In this document: positions 9,445-18,733 of the stretch, piece by piece
Position numbering within the stretch: position 1 is the stretch's first letter
Layout: each line of letters opens with the position of its first letter
Assembly (NCBI GenBank): GCA_019358835.1
Contig: JAHHIH010000001.1
Span: 512,960-576,959 of the forward strand
DNA length: 64,000 nt
Reading direction: 5' to 3'
Origin: Tildeniella torsiva UHER 1998/13D
Lineage (GTDB): Bacteria > Cyanobacteriota > Cyanobacteriia > Phormidesmidales > Phormidesmidaceae
The notes under the pieces: model-generated
Seen by the model: the letters and a program-made list of their open reading frames with translations, nothing else
Databases searched by the model: none
Told to the model about the DNA's origin: nothing
Program-made: the position numbers and the translations under genes

Positions 9445-10611
9445 ATGGGACTTTACCTCACCCCCTGGTTACGTCGTCAGCAGGCCCGCTACCGCTACCG
9501 GCAGGCTCTGACCCAACTTCGCAAGGGCAATGTTCAGGTGGCGCTGGCGGTGTTGCCCCAGGCCCTAGACCACTCGCCCAGCCCAGCCAACATTCACATT
9601 GAGCTGGGCAAAGCTCAATGGCAAATGGGAAATACGACGGCGGCGCTGGAGGAATTTACGGCGGCGATCGCCCTTGACCCCGCCAACGTGCGTGCCTACG
9701 GCAACCGCGGCCTGCTCCACTGCCAGCAGGGGCGAGACGACCTGGCCCTGGCCGACTGGCACCAGGCGCTCCGGCACCAGACCGACCACGCCCTGATTCA
9801 CTACAACCGGGGGCTGCTGTACTTTCGGCAGCAAAACTACGCCGCCGCCCTGGCCGACTTTGATGCCGCCATTGCCGCTAACCCCAACCTGGCCGAGGCT
9901 TACCTGCACCGAGGCTACGTTCACGAACAGCTGGGCCAGCCCGCCGCCGCTGCCCACGACTGGGAACTGGCTCTCTGCAACGATCTCAACCTTGACCAGG
10001 CGCGGCTCAAGCTGCACCACTTGCAGCAGGTTCACCGCGATCGCGCCCTCTCCCAACGCCTACAGGCCGAGCTAGGGCTGAGGCAAATTGTCGTCGAAGC
10101 TGAGCATCAGGACGACCGCCTGCGCATTCAGGTACACCGCCCGGTGGGGATAGGGCTGAACTATTTCACGCTGCCCGAGCAAATTCGCGCCCTGCTCATC
10201 AGCTGGCAAATGGACGACATCGACAGCTTTGACCTCACCGGTCAGGTACAAGACCAGTCGATAATCGAGTGGCGGGGCCACTACAAGGTGTTTCAGGGCC
10301 AACCCTGCCCCCCGGCCCGGTGGCATCGAGTGCTGCTGACCGCCTTCGTGATTTTTCCGCCCCTGGGGATTCCGGCGCTGGCCTACGCCATGAACCTGCG
10401 CCAGGCCTACCAACAGGGGGACTACCTCAGCGCCCTGCGAGCCTCCACGGCCATTCACGGGCTGTGCCGCGCTGGCGGCATTATTTCCCTGACGCTGGTT
10501 ACGATGGTGGGGGGCTACTGGGGTTATCAGCACCTCTACGGCCCACCCGAAGCTTCGGCCGCCCCGGCAGATCTAGCTAAGCCGCTGGCTCCGGCTGAGG
10601 CTGATAACTAG
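9445..10611 (+). CDS. TPR protein with C-terminal CD225/dispanin-like membrane region
   Basis: The N-terminal half carries four to five tetratricopeptide repeats, with typical periods around ANIHIELGKAQWQMGNTTAA, AYGNRGLLHCQQGRDDLALA, IHYNRGLLYFRQQNYAAALA and AYLHRGYVHEQLGQPAAAA. A ~90-residue middle segment has no clear family. The C-terminus has two hydrophobic helices separated by FPPLGIPALAYAMNL ... QGDYLSALRAS, which matches the layout of CD225/dispanin proteins (Pro-Leu-Gly-Ile-x-Ala-x-x-Tyr, then Gly-Asp-Tyr-x-x-Ala-x-x-x-Ser). The protein is probably membrane-attached, with the TPRs in the cytoplasm as a docking surface. The start could also be a TTG at 9412. The 3' end overlaps the convergent phosphoribosyltransferase gene by 35 bp. 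Confidence 0.8.
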   Translation: MGLYLTPWLRRQQARYRYRQALTQLRKGNVQVALAVLPQALDHSPSPANIHIELGKAQWQMGNTTAALEEFTAAIALDPANVRAYGNRGLLHCQQGRDDLALADWHQALRHQTDHALIHYNRGLLYFRQQNYAAALADFDAAIAANPNLAEAYLHRGYVHEQLGQPAAAAHDWELALCNDLNLDQARLKLHHLQQVHRDRALSQRLQAELGLRQIVVEAEHQDDRLRIQVHRPVGIGLNYFTLPEQIRALLISWQMDDIDSFDLTGQVQDQSIIEWRGHYKVFQGQPCPPARWHRVLLTAFVIFPPLGIPALAYAMNLRQAYQQGDYLSALRASTAIHGLCRAGGIISLTLVTMVGGYWGYQHLYGPPEASAAPADLAKPLAPAEADN

Positions 10612-11107
10612 CCGCCAGCTCAGCCGGGCTCATGGTTTCATAGCGTTCAAAGGGTTGATGAATCCAGGGGTTGTCGGGCAGGTAGACCACATGATAGTCG
10701 GGTTTGACGATCGATTCGGCTTTGTACCACAGTACCGCTGTCCGCACCTCTTCAATGTAGAAGCCATATTTGTGGTGCAGCCAGGCCAGGGATTTCTTCA
10801 GGCTGTAGCCTGAATCGACTAGGTCATCGACGATCAGCACCTGGCTGCCCAGGCTGGGGGTAGTCATGCTCAGATCGCGAGAAAAGGTAATCGACCCTCG
10901 GGTGCGGCCATCGGCACCACCGTAGGAGGCGGTGGACAAAATCGCCAGGGGCACGTCGAACAGTCGGCAGAGGGTATCGCCAATGCGCAACCCCCCCTTG
11001 GCCAGGCAGACAATTTGGTTGAATTCCCAGCCCGACTCATAGATCTGAATCGCCAGCTTTTCAATATCTCGGTGGTAGTCGTCCCAGGTTACGTAAAAAT
11101 CAGCCAT
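10577..11107 (-). CDS. Phosphoribosyltransferase family protein
   Basis: Type I PRTase fold, 176 aa. The PRPP-binding loop is VLIVDDLVDSG (residues ~90-100), and the hydrophobic strand followed by CLAKGGLRIGD matches the pyrophosphate loop. The flexible loop region with a YGGADGRTRGSI segment lies between them. Sequence style is closest to hypoxanthine/xanthine-guanine phosphoribosyltransferases, which salvage purine bases, but the base specificity cannot be fixed by reading. The second in-frame ATG (11107) is chosen because AAGGAGG ends 6 nt before it, whereas it abuts the first ATG (11113) directly. The 3' end overlaps the TPR gene tail to tail. Confidence 0.85.
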   Translation of the reverse strand: MADFYVTWDDYHRDIEKLAIQIYESGWEFNQIVCLAKGGLRIGDTLCRLFDVPLAILSTASYGGADGRTRGSITFSRDLSMTTPSLGSQVLIVDDLVDSGYSLKKSLAWLHHKYGFYIEEVRTAVLWYKAESIVKPDYHVVYLPDNPWIHQPFERYETMSPAELAASYQPQPEPAA

Positions 11108-11364
11108 ATCCATCCTCCTTTGGAGTAGCCCCCAGCGGGCCGCTGGGCTCAGCCCGATCTAAGCCCCCGATTCAAGCCCAGTGATTTAAGCCCAAGTGTA
11201 GAGTTTTGCCTAGGGAAGCGCTACAGTTCCTAAGCTGGACTCGGTGTAGAGCATTATGCGATGGGGAAATAATACACTGAGGACGCCTTTGAAATTGTTG
11301 TTCCCTAAGCTGCTGCCGCTTCATCTATCGAGTATCGAGTGTGGATTCACTAAGCAGGTAATCT

Positions 11365-12780
11365 ATGGCTTCTAACGTGCCTTCCCCCGCCGCTGCCCCC
11401 GCCAAGTTTTCCCTCTGGGGCAAGCTGGCCTTCGGGGCCGGAGACATTGGCCCAGGGATGACCGCCAACCTGCTGGCGTTTTCATTTTTGATTTTTTTGA
11501 CGACGGCGGCGGGGCTGAGCCCGGTGGCAGCGGGGTCGGTACTGGCGATCGGGCGCATTTGGGATGCGGTGAATGACCCGTTTATTGGCTACCTGAGCGA
11601 TAAAACTCGCACCCGCTGGGGTCGCCGCTACCCCTGGATTGTGCTGGGGGCAGTTCCCTTTGGGGTGACGTTTTTTCTCACCTGGGTAGTGCCGGGGTGG
11701 GAGAGCGACGCCGCCCGGTTTTGGTACTACGTGGTGATGTCGCTACTGTTTCAAATATTTTATACGGTGGTGAATCTGCCCTACACCACCCTCACCGCCG
11801 AGCTGACTAAGGACTACGACGAACGCACTGAGCTGACGGCCTTTCGGCTGGGGTCGTCGCTGTTTGGGGCGATCGCCGCCCTCGGCCTCGGCCTAGTCAT
11901 TACCCAGGTGATTGCCGACCAGCGCCAGCAGTATTTAGTGCTGGGGGGCATCTGTGCGGTGCTGTCGGTGCTGCCGCTGCTGTGGTGCGTGTGGGGCACC
12001 TATCCCTACGCGGTGCAGCGCAACGCCCTCCAACCCGCTGACACTGACGAAGCGGCGCTGCCCTTTTTTCAGCAGATCAAGGTGGTCTTTTCCAACCGGG
12101 CTTTTGTGTTTGTGGTGGGCATCTATCTGTTTGCCTGGCTAGCCCTGCAAATGACCGCCAGCATCATTCCCTTTTACGCCACCTTTTGGATGGGGCTTGA
12201 CTCCTACTTTTTGGCGGCGCTGCTGGTGCAGGGCACCGCCATTTTGATGATGGGGGTGGTCAACTACCTCAGCCGTCGCCTGGGCAAGCAGGAGGTGTTT
12301 TACATCGGCATCGGCGTCTGGATTATTGCCCAGATTGCACTGTTTTTTGTGCAGCCGGGGCAGGTGGCGGCGCTCTACCTGCTGTGCATTGTGATTAGCT
12401 TTGGGGTGGCCACCGCCTATGTGGTGCCCTGGGCTATGCTGCCCGATGTGATCGAGCTAGACGAGATTAAAACTGGCCAGCGGCGAGAGGGAATTTTTTA
12501 CGCCTTTATGACGCTGCTGCAAAAGGTGGGTCTGGCCCTGGGGCTATTTTTGGTGAGCCTGGCGCTGCAATTTTCGGGGTTTATTAGCGAGGCGACAGTG
12601 CAGCCGGACTCGGCCCTACTGGCGATTCGAGTGTTTATTGGCCCAGTACCCATGGTGCTGTTAGCCATGTCGATGCTACTAACCCGCTTTTACCCCATCA
12701 CCCGCCAAATGCACCAAGAAATGCTGCTGCAACTGGCCGAGCGCGATCGGGTTCAGGGTGGGAATGACTCGATAGGCTGA
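11365..12780 (+). CDS. MFS transporter, glycoside-pentoside-hexuronide (GPH) cation symporter family
   Basis: A 471-aa polytopic membrane protein with about 12 hydrophobic helices. The cytoplasmic loop motif GYLSDKTRTRWGRRYPWI, after helix 2, is diagnostic of the GPH (MelB-like) branch. The inter-domain loop contains the family-typical QQIKVVFSNRAFVFVV. The conserved MLPDVIELDEIKTGQRREGIF segment in the second half also fits. Members import sugars or related solutes with Na+ or H+; the substrate here cannot be read from sequence. It stands alone, with a promoter-sized 250-bp region upstream, and converges on the next gene. Confidence 0.88.
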   Translation: MASNVPSPAAAPAKFSLWGKLAFGAGDIGPGMTANLLAFSFLIFLTTAAGLSPVAAGSVLAIGRIWDAVNDPFIGYLSDKTRTRWGRRYPWIVLGAVPFGVTFFLTWVVPGWESDAARFWYYVVMSLLFQIFYTVVNLPYTTLTAELTKDYDERTELTAFRLGSSLFGAIAALGLGLVITQVIADQRQQYLVLGGICAVLSVLPLLWCVWGTYPYAVQRNALQPADTDEAALPFFQQIKVVFSNRAFVFVVGIYLFAWLALQMTASIIPFYATFWMGLDSYFLAALLVQGTAILMMGVVNYLSRRLGKQEVFYIGIGVWIIAQIALFFVQPGQVAALYLLCIVISFGVATAYVVPWAMLPDVIELDEIKTGQRREGIFYAFMTLLQKVGLALGLFLVSLALQFSGFISEATVQPDSALLAIRVFIGPVPMVLLAMSMLLTRFYPITRQMHQEMLLQLAERDRVQGGNDSIG

Positions 12781-12861
12781 TCTAGTGTTTAAGGCCACAA
12801 AAGCCTACACCTGGTTTCCAAACTTCAATTCTTTAAGGAGTATTTCTGGAGTTTAGAATAC

Positions 12862-13941
12862 TTATGGGGAGATGAAATTCTTTAGCCAATCCATGAATAG
12901 AGGTCTATCATTATTATTTGTAGTTTCATACCACTCGGAACAAATATAGTAATCGCGCCCATGAGTAGTTATGGGATCTGCCCAGTAACGAGAAGGCTTC
13001 TTTTCGCCAGGTTGAACAGGCCTCAAAAGTGGAAATTGGATACCGAAAGTCTCTTTGGAATAGTCTGAAGTCTGCATCTTCTCAATTTCTTCTTGAGACA
13101 CAGTATCCTCTTTTAGGAGTTTTCGGAGTTCAGTTTTGACTAGAACTCCAATCTTCATTTCATCTAAACTTGCGACAGAGAACCGATCGCGAACTGTCTT
13201 TGTTTCGACCAAAGAATTGGATGGCTCAGGGATAGCATTAGCTAATGTCTGTGGAGAGAGATCATCCAAAGAAAGACCTCTTTGGAAAAGGTTGTACATT
13301 TGAATACTTCGAACAAATAGTTCGGATGTATCTGCAATGGAGGGAATAGTTCGAACTATCGGTTCAAGTACCGTTACCCTAAAATCATTGTTTGCCAGAA
13401 GTCTAAGCTTGAAACCAAGTCCATATTTTCTCAAAAGAGTTTGGCAGTCTTCAATGTAAGGATTTAGCCGTACTAAAAACGATGGGTGAATCTTAGGGGA
13501 TGCGAAGATAATTTCTCCTGATGTATAGCCCAAATACAAATACACGCAGATAGCAGTTCTAATATATTTCTTGATCACCCGTGCTGCTGTTTTCTCGGCA
13601 CTTCCGTAGTTCAGACCACCCTCATGGAAGGCCACATCAATGGCATAGATGGACGATCCAGTTTGTAGGCCAACATCTATCTGTTCAAAGCAGATGCCCA
13701 AAACATCTACCTCTGCTTGTCGAATTAGTTGTTCGAAGCTATTTTTGCCAAACAGACTGGCTTCATATCTGTTTTTAAAAAGCTCAGATGCTTCTACCAT
13801 GAGAGCTTCCATAGCTTTTTCTCCCTCGGCGTACCGATTCCAGGTTCCAGTGGAGGGTTTCCAATTGAGTTGGACAACTTGACAAGATTTGACATGGCGG
13901 AGCCAGGAAAAGAATAGAGATTCGCCCATCTCAAGCTTCAT
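12862..13941 (-). CDS. Protein of unknown family, possible nuclease-like fold
   Basis: A 359-aa soluble protein of a family I cannot name. Residues ~98-150 (SIYAIDVAFHEGGLNYG, then a long basic/hydrophobic helix KKYIRTAICVYLYLGY, then EIIFASPKIH) look like the core of an alpha/beta domain. The acidic D102/E107 and later K150 would suit a PD-(D/E)XK-type nuclease, but this is conjecture. The C-terminal ~80 residues contain YWADPITTHGRDYYICSEW. Codon usage and composition are clearly more AT-rich than its neighbours, suggesting horizontal transfer. It sits between a sugar symporter and the CO2-uptake operon with no obvious partner gene. Confidence 0.75.
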   Translation of the reverse strand: MKLEMGESLFFSWLRHVKSCQVVQLNWKPSTGTWNRYAEGEKAMEALMVEASELFKNRYEASLFGKNSFEQLIRQAEVDVLGICFEQIDVGLQTGSSIYAIDVAFHEGGLNYGSAEKTAARVIKKYIRTAICVYLYLGYTSGEIIFASPKIHPSFLVRLNPYIEDCQTLLRKYGLGFKLRLLANNDFRVTVLEPIVRTIPSIADTSELFVRSIQMYNLFQRGLSLDDLSPQTLANAIPEPSNSLVETKTVRDRFSVASLDEMKIGVLVKTELRKLLKEDTVSQEEIEKMQTSDYSKETFGIQFPLLRPVQPGEKKPSRYWADPITTHGRDYYICSEWYETTNNNDRPLFMDWLKNFISP

Positions 13942-14057
13942 GCGTTATCTCCCATCAATTTTGTTATGGTCAGTCCATCATTTAATAGCCGTGCCTATCT
14001 CAAGACCCGTAATAAGATAAGAAGGTCTGGAGAGAGTACACAAGAATTTGTATTGCT

Positions 14058-15194
14058 TTAGAGCTGTACCACATCTAACCGGGACGTCGCTAGGCGATCC
14101 ATCCACCCGGCTAGGAAGGTGTGATTAGCAGCTTGCTCGCGGGGGTCTTGGGTATCGGCGGGGTGGGGCAGCAGCCCTTGCAGCGAGGCGCTGGTGACGC
14201 AAAACATTGACTTTTGAAAGCTCTGACAGATTTTGACCCGCACATCGTCAAGTCCTCGCCCGCTGGATTGGTAGAACGCCGTCAGATAGTCGGGTAAATA
14301 GTGGCGCATGTCCTGCATTAGCAAGGTGGGGGGAATGCCCGCCCCGCCGATGGGTAGCGGGTCAGCATAGAGCGCACCATACTCAAAGCGACCCTGGTCG
14401 GCGGAGATTTGGTTGGCCTGGGCATTGTAGGAGACAGTCCCCAAAAACGGCGTGCCGCGAAAGAACACCGCCTCCACGTAGGGAACCGCCACATCCATCA
14501 AAAACGTCAGCCCAGCGGACTTGGGCAGCAGCTCGTAGCTGGTGCCGTCGATCTCAACGGCATAGGAGATGGAGTTCGCCGCCGCTGCTACCAATCCCGC
14601 TTTGACAAAGGCCACCACCTCGGGAATGGTCTGTACTTTGCCTGCATCGTAGGCGTCGGATAGGTCGATAAACAGATCGCTCATCACCCGCCAGAACTGG
14701 CCCAGGGCGCTGTAGTAGGCGAGCTGGCGCACCTGCTCGGGCAGAAAGTCGGGGAATAGACCGTTTAGCGCCCGAATGGGGAGGTTGGTTTTGATTTTGG
14801 CGGCAACGGCGGCCTGGCAGTGCTGCAAAAAGTCGTCGCTATCGAGGTATTCGTCCATTTTGCCGCCGCCGTGCCAGAGCATGGTTTTCATGCAGTATTC
14901 GGCGTACTCAAAGTTGATGCGATCGTGCCACCAGTGGCGCAGCAGCTGGGGCAGCGTCACTTTGCCATTGAAATACTTAAAGAACGGAAACAGCACCAAA
15001 AACTGATGATCGGCGATGTAGATCAGGTTCTTGGAGTAGGCATCGAGCACCACCCCGTAACTTTTGAGAATGCCCACCACTTCGAGCACGTTGCTCTCAG
15101 AGTCGGGCAGCAGCGCCTCAGTCCCCAGCAGCTTTTGAATGAAGGGCTCTAGGGGGTGGAGGTTAGATTTGGCCAGGGGTAGGGTTTTGGTCAT
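14058..15194 (-). CDS. cupB: CO2 hydration protein of NDH-1MS' (CupB/ChpX)
   Basis: CupA/CupB (ChpY/ChpX) proteins attach to the specialised NDH-1 complexes and convert CO2 entering the cytosol to bicarbonate, driven by electron flow. The 378-aa sequence has the family features, including FPFFKYFNGKVTLPQLLRHWWHDRINFEYAE and VPYVEAVFFRGTPFLGT segments. The ATG overlaps the stop of the upstream ndhD gene by 4 bp, a sign of translational coupling. Assignment to CupB rather than CupA rests on the neighbouring genes: the operon diverges from the ccm cluster, as the constitutive low-affinity ndhF4-ndhD4-cupB set does in Anabaena. Confidence 0.88.
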   Translation of the reverse strand: MTKTLPLAKSNLHPLEPFIQKLLGTEALLPDSESNVLEVVGILKSYGVVLDAYSKNLIYIADHQFLVLFPFFKYFNGKVTLPQLLRHWWHDRINFEYAEYCMKTMLWHGGGKMDEYLDSDDFLQHCQAAVAAKIKTNLPIRALNGLFPDFLPEQVRQLAYYSALGQFWRVMSDLFIDLSDAYDAGKVQTIPEVVAFVKAGLVAAAANSISYAVEIDGTSYELLPKSAGLTFLMDVAVPYVEAVFFRGTPFLGTVSYNAQANQISADQGRFEYGALYADPLPIGGAGIPPTLLMQDMRHYLPDYLTAFYQSSGRGLDDVRVKICQSFQKSMFCVTSASLQGLLPHPADTQDPREQAANHTFLAGWMDRLATSRLDVVQL

Positions 15195-16816
15195 GGCAGG
15201 GAGATCTCAGCACTGGGGTCGGCAAAGACAGGAGAGGCGGGAATTGGCAGGGCTAGAGCCGGGTTAACCAGCCGAGTATCGGCCACGGCGGGTAGGGCCG
15301 TGGGGGCAAACTGGGTTCTGGCCTGCACAAACCCCTGGTAGGGCTGGTGCAGAGCCAGGGTGATGTTCTCGCTCCAGCGGGCCAGCCAGTTGGGCTGAAG
15401 CCCAAAAGCGATAATCAGCACTGCCAGACCCAGGGCGGGGGCGCGATCGCGCCAGGTCACCGAGGGCAGCTCAATATCCAGCTGGGGCGCAATGGTGGGG
15501 GGTGCGATCGCCAGTCGGCCAAAGAAGACCCGGTTCACCAACAGCAAAAAGTACACAGCCGTCAGGCCCGAGCCCACCATGCACAGCAGCGTCTGCACCG
15601 GGAAGATCAAGAAGCTGCCACGAAACACCAGAAACTCAGAAATAAACCCCACCATACCGGGAATACCAGCGCTGGCCATCACCCCCAGGATCATCATCGA
15701 CCCGACGAAGGGCAGACCCCGCTCGGGGTTGAGCAGGCCGCGCAGCACCGTCATGTCGCGGGTGCCCGTGGCCTTGTACACCACTCCCACCAGCAAAAAC
15801 AGCAGCGCCGAAATCAGCCCGTGGCTAATCATCTGAAACACCGTCGCCACAATGCTTACCGGGGTGGAGGCCGCTGCCGCCAGCAGTACGTAGCCCATGT
15901 GGCCAATGGAGCTGTAGGCCACCATTTTTTTCATGTCGGTCTGGGCGATCGCCGCCAGCGACCCGTAGAGCACGCTGATTACCGCCCAGGTCGCCATCCA
16001 GGGGGCTAGCGCCATCCAGGCGTCGGGCAGCAGGCCCAGGCCAAAGCGCACGACGCCATAGGTGCCCAGCTTCAGCAGCACCCCCGCCAGCAGCACCGAC
16101 ACCGGGGTTGACGCCTCCACGTGGGCATCGGGCAGCCAGGTGTGGAACGGAAACAGCGGTATCTTGATGCCAAAGCCAATCAGCAGCGCCACCAGCAGGG
16201 TAATCTGCTGGGCCAGGGGTAGGGCCGTGGCTAGACCGCTGTCGTAGTCAAAACTGGTGTTTCCCGACAGCCACACCAGGCCCAAAAAGGCTCCCAAAAT
16301 CAGCACCCCCGACAGGGCGGTATAGATCAAAAATTTGGTGGCGGCGTAGCCCCGCCGCGACCCGCCCCAAATGGCAATCAGCAGGTACAGCGGAATCAGC
16401 TCTAGCTCGTAAAAGATAAAAAACAGCAGCAGGTTAGCCGCTAAAAACGCTCCGGCCACGGCGCTGTTGATCACCAGCAGCAGCACGTAATAGAGCCGGG
16501 TGCGGTGCAGAGTGGGATCGCTGATGTAGATTGCCACCAGGCTCAGCAAGCTATTCACCGCTAGCAGCGGCAGCGACAGTCCGTCGAGGCCAAGGCGATA
16601 GCTCAGCCCCAGGGGTTCGACCCAGGGCAGCAGTTCCTCAAACTGAAATCCTGGCGTGGCCAGCTCAAAGCGGGTAGCCAAAAAGCCAATTAGCGCTAGG
16701 GTGAGGGCCAAACCAATGCCGCTCACTACCTTGGCCGTCTGTGCCTCTAGCTTGCCCGGCCACAGAATCAGCACCAGGGCCGCCACCAGCGGAATTAAAA
16801 TCAGTGCACTCAGCAT
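15191..16816 (-). CDS. ndhD4: NAD(P)H-quinone oxidoreductase subunit 4, CO2-uptake form (NdhD4)
   Basis: Membrane-arm proton-pumping subunit of the NDH-1MS' complex, 541 aa with about 14 helices. Recognisable family segments include FIFYELELIPLYLLIAIWG near residue 130, FPFHTWLPDAHVEASTPVSVLLAG near residue 225, and KMVAYSSIGHMGYVL near residue 300. The ATG at 16816 (MLSALILIP) matches normal NdhD starts; an upstream TTG at 16822 would overlap the ndhF4 stop region. It is encoded 9 bp after ndhF4 and overlaps cupB, so the three genes form one operon. Confidence 0.92.
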   Translation of the reverse strand: MLSALILIPLVAALVLILWPGKLEAQTAKVVSGIGLALTLALIGFLATRFELATPGFQFEELLPWVEPLGLSYRLGLDGLSLPLLAVNSLLSLVAIYISDPTLHRTRLYYVLLLVINSAVAGAFLAANLLLFFIFYELELIPLYLLIAIWGGSRRGYAATKFLIYTALSGVLILGAFLGLVWLSGNTSFDYDSGLATALPLAQQITLLVALLIGFGIKIPLFPFHTWLPDAHVEASTPVSVLLAGVLLKLGTYGVVRFGLGLLPDAWMALAPWMATWAVISVLYGSLAAIAQTDMKKMVAYSSIGHMGYVLLAAAASTPVSIVATVFQMISHGLISALLFLLVGVVYKATGTRDMTVLRGLLNPERGLPFVGSMMILGVMASAGIPGMVGFISEFLVFRGSFLIFPVQTLLCMVGSGLTAVYFLLLVNRVFFGRLAIAPPTIAPQLDIELPSVTWRDRAPALGLAVLIIAFGLQPNWLARWSENITLALHQPYQGFVQARTQFAPTALPAVADTRLVNPALALPIPASPVFADPSAEISLP

Positions 16817-16825
16817 CGCCAACCG

Positions 16826-18682
16826 TTACCAAAGCGTCCAGGTCATGAAAATTCCGATTATCCCCACCCCGGCAAAGATGGTTAACAGGTAGAGCTGCGA
16901 CTGGCCCGAGGCGCTGTATTTAAGGCCCTCGCCGCCAAATAGCGAGGCCAGACCTACGCCGTTGACCAGGCCATCGACCACGTATTGGTCAAACCAGCTG
17001 CTAAACCGAGCCAGGGAAGACACCGCCGCCACCACGGTTTTGTCGTAGAGGCGTTCGGTATAAAAGTCGTAGGCCAGCAGATCCTGGGCAATGCGCAGCG
17101 GGCGATTGAGCGATCGCGCCAGCGACTTTGACAACGGCACCGTCGCCCCGATCGCGACTCCTGCCCAGCCCGACACCAGGGTCAGCACCGCGATCGGCAC
17201 ATTGATGTACTCCCAGGGCGGCAGCACCAGCAATTTGCCCATAATCAGCGGCAGCAGCAGCGTCACTACCGACAGGGTGACCATGGGAACCGCCATCTGC
17301 CAAGGCACTTCCGGAGCCCGTCTGGTTTTGGGCTGAGGTGCCCCCAAAAATACTAGGCGAAACACCCGCGTCAGATTCAGCGCCGTAAGACCGTTGACCA
17401 GCAAAAACACCAGCGTCAGCAGCGGATAGTCACGGCTGAGAAAATCGGCCCCCATCCGCAGCCCCCAGAAGCAGCCTAGGGGCACAACCCCGACCATCCC
17501 TAGAGCACCGGTCACAAACGCCAGGGTAGTCGCCGGCATTTTTCTCCCCAGGCCGCCTAGTTCCGTCAGGGTCTGGCAGTTGGTGGTCATAATAATTGAC
17601 CCCACCGCCATAAAGATTAAAGCCTTAGCTACGGCGTGGGTCAGCAGCAAAAGCAGCGCCACCCCCGGCCAGGTTGTGCCAACGGCAATAAACACCAGCC
17701 CCAGGTAAGCGCTGGTTGAGTAAGAAAACGTGCGCTTTAGATCGACCTGCGCCAGGGCAACCAGAGACCCGCCTAGGGCCGTCACCGTGCCTAGGGCCAC
17801 AAGCGTGCCCAGGGCTACCGGCGACAGCACGACGATCGGCTGTAGGCGAATCAGGATGTAGGCACCGCAGGTCACCACCACCGAATTTCGCAAAATCGAG
17901 GCGGGGTTTGGCCCTTCCATGGCTTCATCGAGCCACAGGTGGAGCGGAAACTGGGCGCATTTGCCGATTGGCCCAGCAATCAAGGCCAGCCCTAGCAAAG
18001 TAGCCATAGCAGGCGGTAAATTCTCTAACTTGACCCACTCGTATAGGTCGTTAAAGTCGAGGCTGCCTGCCAAGCAGGCCAGAGAAACCACCCCCATCAG
18101 CAGCAGCACATCCCCGATGCGCTTCGTCAAAAAGGCATCGCGGGCCGCGGTTACCACTAGGGGTTGTGCATACCAGAACCCAACCAGTAAATAGGTTGAC
18201 AGGGTGAGCATCTCCAGCAGCGAGTAGGAGAAAAACAGCGACCCGCTCAACACCAGCCCACTCATAGCCGCCTCAAAAACCCCCATCAAAGAATAAAAGC
18301 GGGCTAGAGCCCAGTCTTTCTCTAGATAGCCGAGGGCAAAAACCTGAGCCAGCAGGCTGAGGCCCGTAATCAGCTCTAGGGCACCCAGATTGAGCACCGA
18401 AATGTCGAGGGCCAGGGTGAGGTGTAAATCGGCAAAGTCAAACCAGGAGAACAGCAGTTCCTGAGGTCCCTGGTTCCAAATGCCGCGAAAGGCCATGAGC
18501 CCATGGGAAAAGGACACCACGGTCATCATGATATTGATATAGGCCGCTGGTCGAGGGCCGGTACGGCGAATCAGCCCCGTGGACCAGGGCAGCGACAACA
18601 GCGCCCCAATTAGGCCGTACATCGGCAGCAGCCAGCTGGTCTCGACAAAAAATGGGGTTATCCCAACGTTTTCTGACAACAC
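16826..18682 (-). CDS. ndhF4: NAD(P)H-quinone oxidoreductase subunit 5, CO2-uptake form (NdhF4)
   Basis: Largest membrane subunit of the CO2-uptake NDH-1 complex. Family motifs: LLEMLTLSTYLLVGFWYAQPL, GKCAQFPLHLWLDEAMEGPNPASILRNSVV (a quinone oxidoreductase signature), and YSTSAYLGLVFIAVG. The start is ambiguous. The GTG at 18682 has AGGAGA 13 nt upstream and gives the N-terminus expected from other NdhF4 proteins (MLSENVGITPFFVETSWLLPM, about 618 aa). An in-frame ATG at 18733 without a ribosome site would add 17 residues. It is the first gene of the operon and faces the carboxysome operon across an 0.87-0.92 kb intergenic region. Confidence 0.92.
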   Translation of the reverse strand: MLSENVGITPFFVETSWLLPMYGLIGALLSLPWSTGLIRRTGPRPAAYINIMMTVVSFSHGLMAFRGIWNQGPQELLFSWFDFADLHLTLALDISVLNLGALELITGLSLLAQVFALGYLEKDWALARFYSLMGVFEAAMSGLVLSGSLFFSYSLLEMLTLSTYLLVGFWYAQPLVVTAARDAFLTKRIGDVLLLMGVVSLACLAGSLDFNDLYEWVKLENLPPAMATLLGLALIAGPIGKCAQFPLHLWLDEAMEGPNPASILRNSVVVTCGAYILIRLQPIVVLSPVALGTLVALGTVTALGGSLVALAQVDLKRTFSYSTSAYLGLVFIAVGTTWPGVALLLLLTHAVAKALIFMAVGSIIMTTNCQTLTELGGLGRKMPATTLAFVTGALGMVGVVPLGCFWGLRMGADFLSRDYPLLTLVFLLVNGLTALNLTRVFRLVFLGAPQPKTRRAPEVPWQMAVPMVTLSVVTLLLPLIMGKLLVLPPWEYINVPIAVLTLVSGWAGVAIGATVPLSKSLARSLNRPLRIAQDLLAYDFYTERLYDKTVVAAVSSLARFSSWFDQYVVDGLVNGVGLASLFGGEGLKYSASGQSQLYLLTIFAGVGIIGIFMTWTLW

Positions 18683-18733
18683 CTTAAAACGCTTATCTCC
18701 TAAATGGCGATGGTTCAGCAGATAACAGGCCAT

